A stretch of DNA of 64,000 bases from Mangrovimicrobium sp033283385 (lineage in GTDB: Bacteria; Pseudomonadota; Gammaproteobacteria; Pseudomonadales; Halieaceae): assembly GCA_033283385.1 (NCBI GenBank), contig JAWMQQ010000002.1, positions 372,001 through 436,000 on the forward strand. Reading direction: 5' to 3'. Within the stretch, counting starts at the first letter, position 1; the number at the start of each line of letters is the position of its first letter. Below the pieces are notes generated by a model that had not been told where the DNA came from, did not search any database, and was given only the letters and a program-made list of their open reading frames with translations. A program made the translations under genes and the position numbers. Below, in pieces: positions 27,291-36,353 of the stretch.

Positions 27291-27299
27291 TGCTAAACT
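27291..27299 (+). promoter_or_regulatory. Candidate extended -10 of fabV
   Basis: TGC-TAAACT, 40 bp before the fabV ATG, matches an extended -10. No clear -35 is seen. Confidence 0.45.
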
Positions 27300-27339
27300 T
27301 GCGCCGTTCGATTTGTCCACCAGGCAGGAATCTCCACCT

Positions 27340-28530
27340 ATGATCATCAAGCCCCGCGTCCGCGGCTTTCTCTGCACCACCACCCACCCCGTAGGCTGCG
27401 AGGCCAACGTCAAGCGCCAGATCGACTACGTGAAGGCCCACGGTCCCATCGAGAATGGGCCGAAGCGCGTGCTGGTGATCGGCGCTTCCACCGGTTACGG
27501 CCTGGCTTCCCGGATCAGCGCCGCCTTCGGTGCCGGCGCTGCAACCCTGGGTGTCTTTTTCGAGAAAGAGGGTAGCGAGACCAAGCCCGGCACTGCGGGC
27601 TGGTACAACTCCGCCGCCTTCCACAAGTTCGCGGAGGCCGAGGGCCTGTACGCCAAGAGTATCAATGGCGATGCGTTTTCCGACGAGATCAAGCAAAAAG
27701 CCATCGACACGATCAAGGCGGACCTGGGCCAGGTCGACCTGGTTGTATACAGCCTGGCCTCCCCGCGCCGCCAGCACCCGGTGACCGGGGTAGTACACAA
27801 TTCCACCCTGAAGCCGATCGGCAAGGCTACCGTGCAGAAGGGCGTGAACACCGACAAGGAAACGGTGCAGGACTTCCACATCGAGGCGGCCACCCAGGAA
27901 GAGGTCGACAACACCGTCGCCGTCATGGGCGGTGAGGACTGGCAGATGTGGATCGAGGCGCTGGACGACGCGGGTGTCCTCGCGGAAGGCGCGAAGACCG
28001 TCGCCTATACCTATATCGGCGAGAAGCTGACCTGGGACATCTACTGGCACGGCACCATCGGCGCGGCCAAGAAGGACCTCGACAAGCGGGTGGTGGATAT
28101 ACGCGAACGCCTGGCGGCGAAGGGCGGCGACGCGCGAGTCTCCGTGCTCAAGGCGGTGGTCACCCAGGCCAGTGCGGCGATTCCCGCCATGCCGATCTAC
28201 CTGGCCCTGCTGTTCAAGGTCATGAAGGAGCGCGGCGTGCACGAGGGCTGTATCGAGCAGGTCGACGGCCTGTTCCGCGATTCACTCTACAACGCGAACC
28301 CCTACCTGGACGACGAGGGACGACTGCGCGCTGACCGCAAGGAGCTCGACCCTGAAGTGCAGGCGGCGGTAGCCGCACTGTGGCAGGACATCAACACGGA
28401 CACCTTGAAGGAATTGTCGGATTTCGAGGGCTATCGCCACGAATTCCTGCAGTTGTTCGGCTTCGAGGTCGACGGGGTCGACTACGACGCCGACGTCAAC
28501 CCGGAAGTCCCCATCGCAAACATGGTCTAA
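27340..28530 (+). CDS. fabV: Trans-2-enoyl-ACP/CoA reductase (NADH), FabV type
   Basis: This 396-residue enzyme reduces enoyl-ACP in the last step of fatty acid elongation. The family start MIIKPRVRGFLCTTTHPVGC fixes the ATG at 27340; the frame extends 9 codons upstream without similarity. The NADH fold motif is VLVIGASTGYGLASRI. The catalytic Tyr and Lys are in the Y-x8-K pattern YIGEKLTWDIYWHGTIGAAKK. FabV enzymes are naturally little inhibited by triclosan. The MBL-fold hydrolase gene starts 3 bp downstream, so the two are co-transcribed. Whether FabV is the only enoyl reductase of this organism cannot be told from the window. Confidence 0.97.
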   Translation: MIIKPRVRGFLCTTTHPVGCEANVKRQIDYVKAHGPIENGPKRVLVIGASTGYGLASRISAAFGAGAATLGVFFEKEGSETKPGTAGWYNSAAFHKFAEAEGLYAKSINGDAFSDEIKQKAIDTIKADLGQVDLVVYSLASPRRQHPVTGVVHNSTLKPIGKATVQKGVNTDKETVQDFHIEAATQEEVDNTVAVMGGEDWQMWIEALDDAGVLAEGAKTVAYTYIGEKLTWDIYWHGTIGAAKKDLDKRVVDIRERLAAKGGDARVSVLKAVVTQASAAIPAMPIYLALLFKVMKERGVHEGCIEQVDGLFRDSLYNANPYLDDEGRLRADRKELDPEVQAAVAALWQDINTDTLKELSDFEGYRHEFLQLFGFEVDGVDYDADVNPEVPIANMV

Positions 28531-28533
28531 CCC

Positions 28534-29367
28534 ATGCTGGAGCACGGCGTCGCAGTTCCGCTCAACCCGGTAGTGCGGCGCATCGTCGCGCCCAACCCGG
28601 GCGTGATGACCGGCGCCGGCACCAACACCTACCTGCTGGGGCACGACGAAGTCGCAGTGCTGGACCCTGGCCCCGCGATCGATTCGCACATCGAGGCGAT
28701 ACTCGCCGCCGGGGCAGGGCGCATCCGCTGGATCGTCTGTACACACACCCACCGCGATCACTCGCCCGCCTGGGACGCGATCGCCAGGGCCACCGGCGCC
28801 GAGGTCATCGGCGCGCTGCCCGAGGACGATATTGCGCAGGACGAGAGCTTCCGCCCGACCTGGCAATTGCAGCACGACGACCTGCTGCGCACCGCGGAAT
28901 TCAGCCTGCGCGCGGTGCACACGCCGGGCCACGTGGCAAACCACTACTGTTTCTTCCTGGAGGAGCAGCGGATGCTGTTCGCCGGCGACCACATCATGAA
29001 CGGGTCCACCGTGGTGATCATCCCGCCCAGCGGTGACATGCACGCCTACATCGAGTCCCTGCGCCGGCTGCTGGAGTACCCTGTCGCCCACATCGCGCCC
29101 GGTCACGGCGAGGTGATCGATGAAGCCCGGGCCGAGGTGGAGGGCCTGGTGCGGCACCGCCTGAAGCGGGAGGACAAGGTGGTTACGGGACTGCGCGTAA
29201 CCGGTCGCACCACCGTGCGCGAGCTGGTGAAGGTGGTGTACGACGACGTGCACACCGGCCTGCACAAGGTCGCCCGGCTGTCCCTGACCGCCCACCTGAT
29301 CAAGCTGCAGCGCGAGCAGCGCGCCCATCTTCACGACGAGGATGACACCTGGGAAATGAAGGACTGA
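28534..29367 (+). CDS. MBL-fold metallo-hydrolase (LACTB2-like)
   Basis: This 277-residue protein has the metal-binding signature THTHRDHS (HxHxDH), a further His in TPGHVANHYCFF, Asp in FAGDHIMNGS and His in APGHGEVID, so the dinuclear zinc site is complete. The C-terminal 80 residues form a winged-helix-like tail (DKVVTGLRVTGRTTVRELVKVVY), as in LACTB2/CPSF-like proteins, some of which are RNases. The substrate is unknown. It starts 3 bp after fabV, and no functional tie is evident. The ATG at 28534 directly precedes family sequence. Confidence 0.85.
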   Translation: MLEHGVAVPLNPVVRRIVAPNPGVMTGAGTNTYLLGHDEVAVLDPGPAIDSHIEAILAAGAGRIRWIVCTHTHRDHSPAWDAIARATGAEVIGALPEDDIAQDESFRPTWQLQHDDLLRTAEFSLRAVHTPGHVANHYCFFLEEQRMLFAGDHIMNGSTVVIIPPSGDMHAYIESLRRLLEYPVAHIAPGHGEVIDEARAEVEGLVRHRLKREDKVVTGLRVTGRTTVRELVKVVYDDVHTGLHKVARLSLTAHLIKLQREQRAHLHDEDDTWEMKD

Positions 29368-29402
29368 ATCCCCACATTACACAGGCGTGTTCAGGCCTGC
29401 CC

Positions 29403-29411
29403 TGCTACAAT
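29403..29411 (+). promoter_or_regulatory. Candidate extended -10 of the T2SS operon
   Basis: TGC-TACAAT is a good extended -10, 77 bp before the gspE ATG. No clear -35 is seen. Confidence 0.5.
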
Positions 29412-29488
29412 GGCGCCGTTTTGGGCACTCTACGGACATTCCAGGCAGGCGGCCCCGCCCCACAGGGCAAGGGCTACCCGGGTAAATC

Positions 29489-31234
29489 ATGAAGAAAATC
29501 GGCGAGCTGCTGGTAGAGCAGGGCAAGATCTCGGAGCGCGACGTGGAGCGCACGCTGCTGGCGCAGGGCGAGATGGGCGACATGTTCGGCCAGGTCCTGG
29601 TCAAGCTCGGCCTGGTGTCCGAGCTCGACTTCGCCCAGGTGCTCAGCGAGCAGCTCGGCATCCCCCTGTGTGCCGTCGGCGATTACCCGGAGGATCCGGT
29701 ACAGCTTGACGGCCTGGCGCAGGACTTTCTCTTCAGTAACACCCTGGTGCCGCTCGCCGCGACCGAGCAGGGCGTGAGCTTTGCCGCCGCGGTGCCGCAG
29801 GACCCCTTTCTCGCCAAGGCGCTGCGCATGGCGCTGGATCGCCCGGTTACCCTGGTCCTGGGCCTCGAGTCCGATATCAACCGCGCGCTGCAGGCAATGC
29901 TGCAGGGCGAGGGCGGGGAGGACGAAGAACAGCTGCTGGACCAGTTCTCCGGCCAGAGCGACGACGAATTCATCGAGCACCTGCGGGACCTGGCCAGCGA
30001 AGCCCCGGTCATCCGCCTGGTCAACCAGATCATCCACCGATCGCTGGACCTCGGCGCCTCGGATATCCACATCGAACCCTTCGAGGACGGCGTGCAGCTG
30101 CGCTACCGCGTCGATGGCGTGCTGCAGGAGTACCCGGACCCGCCGCCCCCCAGCCTGCGCGCCGCGATAGCCTCGCGCATCAAGCTGCTCTCGCACATGA
30201 ACATCGCCGAGCAGCGCCTGCCCCAGGACGGCCGCATCATGACCCGGGTGAAGGGCCACGAGCTGGACCTGCGCGTCTCGACCATTCCCACCGTGCACGG
30301 CGAGAGCATAGTCATGCGCGTGCTGGACCGCGAGAGCATCCGCCTGAGCCTGACGGACATGGGCTTCAGCGACGATACCCTGACGCGCTACCGCGAACTG
30401 CTGGCCAGACCCCACGGGGTATTGCTGCTCACCGGGCCCACCGGTTCGGGCAAGACCACGACGCTGTACGCCTCGCTCGCCTCGCTGGACTCGGACCGGC
30501 TGAAGATCATCACCGTGGAAGACCCGGTGGAATACCAGCTTGCCGGCGTCAACCAGATACAGGTGCAGGCGCAGATCGAACTGACCTTCGCCCGCGCCCT
30601 GCGCTCCATCCTGCGCCAGGACCCGGATATCATCATGATCGGCGAGATGCGCGACACCGAGACCGCGCAGATCGGCGTGCAGTCCGCGCTGACCGGTCAC
30701 CTGGTGCTGTCCACCCTGCACACCAACACCGCCGCCGGCGCCATCACGCGCCTGGAGGACATGGGGGTGGAGCGCTACCTGATCACGTCCTCGGTGAACG
30801 GCGTTCTCGCCCAGCGCCTGGTGCGCACCCTGTGCCGCGAGTGTCGCGAGCCGGTGGAGCTCTCGCAGGAATCGATACGCGAAGCCGGCCTGGCGCCGTT
30901 CATGGCGCCGGGGCAGAACACCGTCTACCGCGCCCGCGGCTGCGAAAACTGCATGCAGACCGGCTACCGCGGCCGCAGCGCCATCCACGAACTGTTCGCG
31001 CTGGACGATGCGATGCACCGGGTGATCATGTCCGGCGCCGATGCCACCGACCTGCACGCAGCCGCCCGCCGGCAGGGGATGTTCACGCTCTACGAGGACG
31101 GCCTGCGCAAGGTAGCCGCCGGACACACGTCGCTGGAAGAAGTGCTGCGCGTCACCCAGGACCAGAACGAAGCCGACAGCGTGTCCCCCCCGGCCGGTGT
31201 CGAGCTGGATCTCGACCGCCAGGCCTCCGCCTGA
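29489..31234 (+). CDS. gspE: Type II secretion ATPase GspE
   Basis: This 581-residue cytoplasmic ATPase powers pseudopilus assembly. An N-terminal GspE/PilB domain (KKIGELLVEQGKIS, 1-160) is followed by the ATPase core. Walker A GPTGSGKTTTL is at about 316-326, the Asp box is TVEDPVEYQL, Walker B DPDIIMIGEMRD is at about 378-389, and the His box is VLSTLHTNTAAGA. A four-Cys zinc motif (CRECREP...CENCMQTG) starts at about 448. It is the first gene of the secretion operon, as in the xps cluster of Xanthomonas. gspF begins 3 bp after its stop. Confidence 0.97.
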   Translation: MKKIGELLVEQGKISERDVERTLLAQGEMGDMFGQVLVKLGLVSELDFAQVLSEQLGIPLCAVGDYPEDPVQLDGLAQDFLFSNTLVPLAATEQGVSFAAAVPQDPFLAKALRMALDRPVTLVLGLESDINRALQAMLQGEGGEDEEQLLDQFSGQSDDEFIEHLRDLASEAPVIRLVNQIIHRSLDLGASDIHIEPFEDGVQLRYRVDGVLQEYPDPPPPSLRAAIASRIKLLSHMNIAEQRLPQDGRIMTRVKGHELDLRVSTIPTVHGESIVMRVLDRESIRLSLTDMGFSDDTLTRYRELLARPHGVLLLTGPTGSGKTTTLYASLASLDSDRLKIITVEDPVEYQLAGVNQIQVQAQIELTFARALRSILRQDPDIIMIGEMRDTETAQIGVQSALTGHLVLSTLHTNTAAGAITRLEDMGVERYLITSSVNGVLAQRLVRTLCRECREPVELSQESIREAGLAPFMAPGQNTVYRARGCENCMQTGYRGRSAIHELFALDDAMHRVIMSGADATDLHAAARRQGMFTLYEDGLRKVAAGHTSLEEVLRVTQDQNEADSVSPPAGVELDLDRQASA

Positions 31235-31237
31235 TCC

Positions 31238-32449
31238 ATGGCCAGTTTCAGTTACCGGGCCGTCCGCCGCGACGGCAAATCCGTCGAAGGTGTGATCGAG
31301 GCCGAGGGGCAGGAAGTCGCTTCGCGGCAGCTGCGCGCCCAGGGCCTGACCCTGCTGAAGCTCGAGCCGGGCGCCGGCGCTGCCGGCGCGGGTGCGCGCA
31401 AGGCCTCGGGCAAGGCGCCCGATCGCAAGGAGGTGCTCGCGGTCACTTCGGAGCTGGCGGTGCTGCTGCGCGCGGGTCTGCCGCTGGACAAAGCGCTGAA
31501 GGTATTGATCGACATGGCGGCGCAATCGCCGATGCACGGCCTGCTCAGCGAACTGCTGGCGGCGGTCAAGGGCGGCAAGTCGCTGTCCGAGGCGCTGTCC
31601 CAGCACGAACAGGTATTTGGCACCTTTTATATCAGTATGGTGCGCTCCGGAGAGGCCAGCGGCAATCTTTCCGGTGTGCTCAACCGCCTGGTGGAACACC
31701 TGGAAAATGCGCATAACAACCGTGAGAACGTCATATCGGCGATGATCTATCCCGCGATTCTCGCGGTGGTGGCCACCCTGGCTATCGCCATGATGCTGGG
31801 TTTTGTCGTCCCGCAGTTCCAATCCCTGTTCGACGACCTCGGCGACGCGCTGCCGCTGATGACACGCTGGGTGCTGAACCTGGCGGATTTCGTCAAGACC
31901 TGGGGCTGGCTGTTGTTGATTCTCGCGGTCGCCGGCGGCTGGTTCATGCGCAACTGGCTGGCCACGGACGCCGGGCGCGCAGCCCGGGACCGCTGGCTGC
32001 TGGGCCTGCCGTTTTTCGGCGGTATTGTCTTCGAGTTCGAAGTGGCAAAATTTGCGCGCACGGCGGGAACCCTGCTGGGCAGCGGTGTCTCTTTGCTGAA
32101 GGCAATTTCCATTTCCATCGAGACCGTGGACAACCGTGTGCTGCGGCAGTCGCTGGAAGTGTTGCCGCCGGCGGTGAAGTCGGGCAAGCGCATGTCGGTC
32201 GCCCTGGAGGAGACCCGCATGTTCACGCCGATGGTGGTGCAGATGGTGCGCGTTGGCGAGGAGTCCGGCAGCCTCGACAGCATGTTGCTGGAGTTGGCCG
32301 AGGTATTCGACCAGCATGTGCAGTCCGGCATAAAGCGCGGCCTGACGCTGCTGGAACCGATCATGATTCTCAGCCTGGGGGTGGTGATCGCCGTGATCAT
32401 CATCGCTATCATTGCGGGCATATTTGCGGTCAACAACCTGGCGGTCTAG
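31238..32449 (+). CDS. gspF: Type II secretion inner-membrane platform protein GspF
   Basis: This 403-residue protein starts with the family sequence MASFSYRAVRRDGKSVEG. It contains two repeats of the GspF/PilC cytoplasmic domain (around 70-190 and 270-390), each with a hydrophobic tail. Membrane segments are at about 170-190, 222-242 and 375-398. Typical motifs are LAVLLRAGLPLDKAL and the matching FARTAGTLLGSGVSLLKA. It anchors GspE, GspL and GspM at the inner membrane. A 77-bp gap follows before gspG. Confidence 0.96.
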   Translation: MASFSYRAVRRDGKSVEGVIEAEGQEVASRQLRAQGLTLLKLEPGAGAAGAGARKASGKAPDRKEVLAVTSELAVLLRAGLPLDKALKVLIDMAAQSPMHGLLSELLAAVKGGKSLSEALSQHEQVFGTFYISMVRSGEASGNLSGVLNRLVEHLENAHNNRENVISAMIYPAILAVVATLAIAMMLGFVVPQFQSLFDDLGDALPLMTRWVLNLADFVKTWGWLLLILAVAGGWFMRNWLATDAGRAARDRWLLGLPFFGGIVFEFEVAKFARTAGTLLGSGVSLLKAISISIETVDNRVLRQSLEVLPPAVKSGKRMSVALEETRMFTPMVVQMVRVGEESGSLDSMLLELAEVFDQHVQSGIKRGLTLLEPIMILSLGVVIAVIIIAIIAGIFAVNNLAV

Positions 32450-32526
32450 CGTCCGGGCGCTGGCCAGCCGCCGTAAAACAGTTTCGATACCACGGGTGTG
32501 ATAGCACCCGGTACAAGGAAAATATT

Positions 32527-32973
32527 ATGAAAGACACACGCATGGCCGAGAAGCCGCGCACGCGCAACGCCGGCTTCACCCTGATCGAACTGCTGGTGGT
32601 GCTGGTGATCCTGGGCCTGATCGCCGGCCTTGTGGGACCGGCAGTGTTCAACTCGCTGGGCGGCGCCAAGAGCAAGACGGCGGGCATCCAGATCAAGGAC
32701 CTGCAGTCATCCCTGGAAATGTACAAGCTCGACGTGGGCCACTACCCGCCTACCGAGGCTGGCTTGCAGTCCCTGCGCGAGAAGCCGTCGGACGCGACCG
32801 GCTGGAACGGCCCGTATCTCAAGTCGGCGGTTCCCAAGGATCCCTGGGGCCACGAATACCACTACAAATACCCGGGCGATCACGGCGAACTGGATATCTT
32901 TTCATACGGCGCGGACAACGCACCGGGCGGTGAGGGTGAAGATGCGGACATCGGCAACTGGGAGAGCAAGTAA
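32527..32973 (+). CDS. gspG: Major pseudopilin GspG
   Basis: This 148-residue precursor has the type IV prepilin-like signal NAG^FTLIELLVVLVILGLIAG: cleavage after Gly16, with Glu at +5 of the mature protein. The body has the major-pseudopilin motif YPPTEAGLQSL, and the C-terminal loop (DNAPGGEGEDADIGNW) matches the calcium-binding site of GspG. AGGAAA stands before the ATG. The prepilin peptidase gene needed for processing is not in this operon and must lie elsewhere, probably as pilD. Confidence 0.97.
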   Translation: MKDTRMAEKPRTRNAGFTLIELLVVLVILGLIAGLVGPAVFNSLGGAKSKTAGIQIKDLQSSLEMYKLDVGHYPPTEAGLQSLREKPSDATGWNGPYLKSAVPKDPWGHEYHYKYPGDHGELDIFSYGADNAPGGEGEDADIGNWESK

Positions 32974-33003
32974 GGCTCTCCCGCTCGCCGGGGCCCCTCG
33001 CCC

Positions 33004-33474
33004 ATGACCTGCCGCAAGGCACTCCCCGCCGCGGCTGCCCGCGGCTTTACCCTGCTGGAACTGCTGGTGACGCTGGCCATTGTCGGCCTGCTGCTGGCCG
33101 TTTCCGTGCCGGGTACCCAGAGTTTCTACCAGTCCATGCAATACAGGCACGCCCTGCGCGAAGTGCTCGGCACGCTGTCGGATGCGCGGCGCAAGGCGCT
33201 GGATTCCGGCCGTGCGCAGGATGTCGCCTTCGATACCTCGCGCGGCACGGTCGAGTTCGACGGCGAGACCGAGCAGTTGCCCGAGGGCTTCGAGCTGGGC
33301 GTTACGTCGGCCAGCGAGGTCAACCGGCAGGGTGTCGGCGTGATTCGCTTTTACCCGGAGGGTGGCTCGACCGGTGGCGACATCGACATCAGCGCTCCCT
33401 CCGGACGCGGTGTGCGCATCTCGGTCGACTGGCTGATGGGCAGTGTCAAGCAGGTGGCTCATGACGATGGCTAG
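33004..33474 (+). CDS. gspH: Minor pseudopilin GspH
   Basis: This 156-residue precursor has the leader ending AARG^FTLLELLVTLAIVGLLLA, with Glu +5 present. The following region (LSDARRKALDSGRAQDVAFD) is like the GspH/FimT family. It joins the pseudopilus after GspG and before GspI. Its end overlaps the gspI start by 14 bp. The start has no strong Shine-Dalgarno, but the leader length is typical. Confidence 0.9.
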   Translation: MTCRKALPAAAARGFTLLELLVTLAIVGLLLAVSVPGTQSFYQSMQYRHALREVLGTLSDARRKALDSGRAQDVAFDTSRGTVEFDGETEQLPEGFELGVTSASEVNRQGVGVIRFYPEGGSTGGDIDISAPSGRGVRISVDWLMGSVKQVAHDDG

Positions 33475-33904
33475 ACGGTCCGGCGCCCAGGCGGGATTTT
33501 CCCTGCTGGAGATGGTGGTGGCCATCGCCATACTCGCGCTGGCGCTCGGCGCGCTCTACGAGGCCGCCAGCAGCGCAACCCGCAATGTCCGCACCTCCGA
33601 GCGCTACGCCTACGCCGTGGAATTGGCGCGCTCGCTACTGGCCGAAAATGGACAGGTGCCCATGGATGGTGTCGACGCCAGCGGCAAGACGGACTCCGGC
33701 TTCGCGTGGCGCGTGGTGGCGACACCGAGAGCAGCGCAGGCAGGCGATGCCAGTGGGAGCCGGCAATTGCCGCTGGAGGATATCGAGGTCGGAGTCGCCT
33801 GGTTCGACGGCAGCAAGCGTCGCGAGGTTGTGCTCAATTCCGTGGTCGAGGTCGAGGTCGAGGGCGAGGGCGAGGGCGAGGGCGAGGGCGATGCGCAGCG
33901 CTAG
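33461..33904 (+). CDS. gspI: Minor pseudopilin GspI with a Val-Glu/Gly-Glu tail
   Basis: From the ATG at 33461 the product is 147 residues with the prepilin leader QAG^FSLLEMVVAIAILALALG. The body matches GspI (YAVELARSLLAENG). The C-terminus ends in an unusual acidic run of three Val-Glu and four Gly-Glu pairs encoded by a hexanucleotide repeat, followed by GDAQR. Normal GspI proteins stop near the beta strand just before this, so the tail looks like an extension by repeat growth. It overlaps gspJ by 14 bp. Confidence 0.9.
   Translation: MTMARRSGAQAGFSLLEMVVAIAILALALGALYEAASSATRNVRTSERYAYAVELARSLLAENGQVPMDGVDASGKTDSGFAWRVVATPRAAQAGDASGSRQLPLEDIEVGVAWFDGSKRREVVLNSVVEVEVEGEGEGEGEGDAQR
33845..33886 (+). 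repeat. Hexanucleotide tandem repeat (GTCGAG)3(GGCGAG)4 at the end of gspI
   Basis: Seven 6-bp units in frame with gspI lie immediately before the gspJ ATG at 33891. Changes in copy number would keep the gspI frame but alter tail length and the sequence just upstream of gspJ. Confidence 0.95.
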
Positions 33905-34493
33905 GGCATCGTCCGGCTTCACGCTGATCGAGGTGGTGGTCGCCCTGAGCATTTTCTCGCTGGTGATGCTCGCAGTGGTCACCGGCATGCGCACCCTCGG
34001 CAACACCCAGACATCCATGCAGCGGGTGATAGACCGTGTGGATGAAATGCGCACGGTCAGCAGCTTTTTGCGGGACCTGCTTGAATCGGCCGTGGTGGGC
34101 AGTGGCGGCGGCGGGCTGAGTCTCGGCGGCGGAGCGGCCGAATCGACGTATTTCCGCCTGGCGGATGAAGGGGTCGAGTGGAAGACCCAGCTGCTGTTCG
34201 GCGAGGCATTTGGCGGTAGTTATATAGTGCGCGTGGCGCAGGAGGGCGACGAACTGGTACTGCGCTGGCTGGGTCCGGATCGCATGGAGCCGGATTCGAA
34301 AAAGTGGGACGATTCGCCCTCGCGTGTGCTGGTGCACGGCCTGGACGAGTTCAGCGTCTCGCTTCGGGACCGGTACAGCAGTGACTGGACCGAGGACTGG
34401 GAGGACGCGAGCGTCGCCCCCGCACTGGTGAGGATGCGCATCAAGGCAAATGATCGCTACTGGCCGGACCTGGTCATGCGGGTGCAGCGATGA
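33891..34493 (+). CDS. gspJ: Minor pseudopilin GspJ
   Basis: This 200-residue precursor has the leader SSG^FTLIEVVVALSIFSLVMLA and Glu +5. The body contains MQRVIDRVDEMRTVSSFLRDLL and a C-terminal VRMRIKANDRYWPDLVMRV, as in GspJ. It forms the pseudopilus tip with GspI and GspK. The start at 33891 is set by the leader; the same frame is open upstream but out of register with any family sequence. The stop overlaps the gspK ATG (ATGA). Confidence 0.92.
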   Translation: MRSARASSGFTLIEVVVALSIFSLVMLAVVTGMRTLGNTQTSMQRVIDRVDEMRTVSSFLRDLLESAVVGSGGGGLSLGGGAAESTYFRLADEGVEWKTQLLFGEAFGGSYIVRVAQEGDELVLRWLGPDRMEPDSKKWDDSPSRVLVHGLDEFSVSLRDRYSSDWTEDWEDASVAPALVRMRIKANDRYWPDLVMRVQR

Positions 34494-35314
34494 GGGTCCG
34501 GGAGCGCGGTATGGCCCTGGCGATCGTCGTCTGGTTTATCGCCGGTATGACCTTGCTGGTCGGCGGGATCGTCGCCCTGGGTCGCGGTGATACCGGCACC
34601 GCGCAGTTGCAACTGGCCAGGGCAAAGGTGGTGGCGGCCGGCGATGGCGCAATCCAGCTGGCCATGGCCGAGCACGAGAGCCGGGTCGCAGGCGAGGGGT
34701 CGGATGCGCCGATTTTCGAGACCGTGCAACGACTGGGCGAGCTCGATGTGACGGTCCGGCTGTACCCCGCGGAGGGCTTTATCGACCTGAATACGGCGAC
34801 TGTGAATGTGCTTTCGGTATTGTTCCACGTGGCCGGCGGATTGCCGCCTGAACAGGCGGATGCCGTTGCGGACAATGTGGTAAAGTGGCGCGAAAGTGCA
34901 CGCAGCGACACCGCCAGTGACTCCGGTAATCCCCAGCGTTTTTATTCCATGGAGGATATGTTGCGGGTGGACGGTGTCACACGAACCCTGCTGGACGGGG
35001 TGCGCGATTACACGGTCGCTGGCAGTTGGGCGCCCGGCGGTATCGACTGGGGTGCATCGCCGCAGGAGTTGCTGCCCCTGCTGGACTCGCTTGACCCCGG
35101 GCAGGCAGAAGCGCAGCGCGACCGCAACGGGACTCCCGCCGGCAGCGCTGGAAATCGCAGGGGTGGCAGTGGCGTCTACCGCGCCGATGCGCTGATCAGC
35201 TACGGCGGCCGAACCTGGCTGCGCCGGCGCTGGGTGCGGGTCGGTAGTGCGCGGGATTCCGCGCTGCCCTGGCGAGTCGTTCGCACCGAAGCGCCGCGTG
35301 TGGTGAAAGGATAA
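34490..35314 (+). CDS. gspK: Minor pseudopilin GspK
   Basis: This 274-residue protein has the leader RERG^MALAIVVWFIAGMTLLVGG. As usual for GspK, the +5 Glu is missing. The body contains the GspK segment FIDLNTATVNVLSVL and a helical insertion domain, but is shorter than enterobacterial GspK (about 325), as in other xps-type clusters. It sits at the tip of the pseudopilus with GspI and GspJ. gspL follows after 19 bp. Confidence 0.9.
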   Translation: MRVRERGMALAIVVWFIAGMTLLVGGIVALGRGDTGTAQLQLARAKVVAAGDGAIQLAMAEHESRVAGEGSDAPIFETVQRLGELDVTVRLYPAEGFIDLNTATVNVLSVLFHVAGGLPPEQADAVADNVVKWRESARSDTASDSGNPQRFYSMEDMLRVDGVTRTLLDGVRDYTVAGSWAPGGIDWGASPQELLPLLDSLDPGQAEAQRDRNGTPAGSAGNRRGGSGVYRADALISYGGRTWLRRRWVRVGSARDSALPWRVVRTEAPRVVKG

Positions 35315-35333
35315 GAATTCATGGGAACGTGGG

Positions 35334-36353
35334 ATGTTTGAGCCCGGGCAAAAGAACTGGGAATTGTTTGGTTACGATACCCGCAACGTCGGCCGCCATT
35401 TCACGGCTGCCTGGCGGGACTTGCTGTGGTCGAACGAATCCCCGGTGCGCGCGAGCCTCGACGAAGCCGTGGTGCTGAAAACCCCCGACGGCGAGCAGAC
35501 CTGGCAGGCGGGCGCGCCCTGCGCTGCTGTGCCCACCGAATGCCGCGCGGTTCTGCTGCCGGAGGACCTCGCGCTGGTGCGCAAGCTGCGACTGCCGCTG
35601 GCGGTGGAGTCAGAGCTGCACAGCGCGCTGCAACTGGAGGCGGCGGCCAGCAGCCCCTTCGCCGCAGCGGATACCGGTACCGGATGGCTGGTCACCCAGC
35701 GCGATGAGCACAACCTCCATGTCCAGCTGGTGATTGTCTCCCTGTCCGCTGCAATGGCCTACATCGCCAGGCAGTACGGCAGCCACGACCCGGATGCACA
35801 GGAGGCCTGGGTTGCTACCGGCGACGGACGCATGGTGGTGGTGCGTGGCTTCGGTGAATCCCGGCGCGACAGGCTCTACCGCCGTCGCCTCTGGCGTGTT
35901 GGCGCCATGTCCGGCGTGGCGGCGATGCTGCTGCTGGGCATATTGCTGGTGGGCGCAGGATTGAAAAACTGGCAGCTGGAGCGCTTGTCCGCCGTGGCCG
36001 GGGTGACCCAACAGGAGGCAGCGCCGGCGCTGCAACTGCGCGCCACGCTGGGCGAGGCAAACGAAGTCATCGCCGCGGTCAATACGATCTCAGGAGAATA
36101 CGCCAGCCCGCAGGTAGAGCTCGCGCGACTGACACACCTGTTGGGCGACGATGCCTATCTCGAGCGCATGTCAATCGATGGCCGCAATATGGAGATTCGC
36201 GGCAGGGCGGTGAATGCGGCGAATGTCATGGAACTGCTGACACGCCAGCCCGGCTACGCCTCGGTAACCGCGGGCAGTCCCATTCGCAAGCTCCCGGGCA
36301 CAGACCAGGAGCAGTTCCATCTCAAGGTGCAACTGGCTGGAGACAAGACGTGA
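35334..36353 (+). CDS. gspL: T2SS inner-membrane protein GspL (PilN-like C-terminus)
   Basis: This 339-residue protein has a cytoplasmic domain at about 1-180 (LPEDLALVRKLRLPLAVESEL resembles the actin-like GspL/PilM fold), one membrane helix at about 190-210 and a periplasmic ferredoxin-like domain of the PilN/GspL type. Similarity across the family is low; position between gspK and gspM and this layout support the call. It links GspE to the inner-membrane platform. An out-of-frame ATG at 35321 encodes only six codons. Its stop overlaps the gspM start (4 bp). Confidence 0.82.
   Translation: MFEPGQKNWELFGYDTRNVGRHFTAAWRDLLWSNESPVRASLDEAVVLKTPDGEQTWQAGAPCAAVPTECRAVLLPEDLALVRKLRLPLAVESELHSALQLEAAASSPFAAADTGTGWLVTQRDEHNLHVQLVIVSLSAAMAYIARQYGSHDPDAQEAWVATGDGRMVVVRGFGESRRDRLYRRRLWRVGAMSGVAAMLLLGILLVGAGLKNWQLERLSAVAGVTQQEAAPALQLRATLGEANEVIAAVNTISGEYASPQVELARLTHLLGDDAYLERMSIDGRNMEIRGRAVNAANVMELLTRQPGYASVTAGSPIRKLPGTDQEQFHLKVQLAGDKT

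Noticed and set aside
33585..33890. A longer gspJ reading frame starting inside gspI.
   Set aside because: The prepilin leader must be near the N-terminus; only the ATG at 33891 gives a proper leader.
34490..34560. Missing +5 Glu in the GspK pseudopilin leader, considered as damage.
   Set aside because: GspK proteins normally lack this Glu.
35321..35341. An ATG 13 bp before the gspL start.
   Set aside because: It is out of frame and reaches a stop after six codons.
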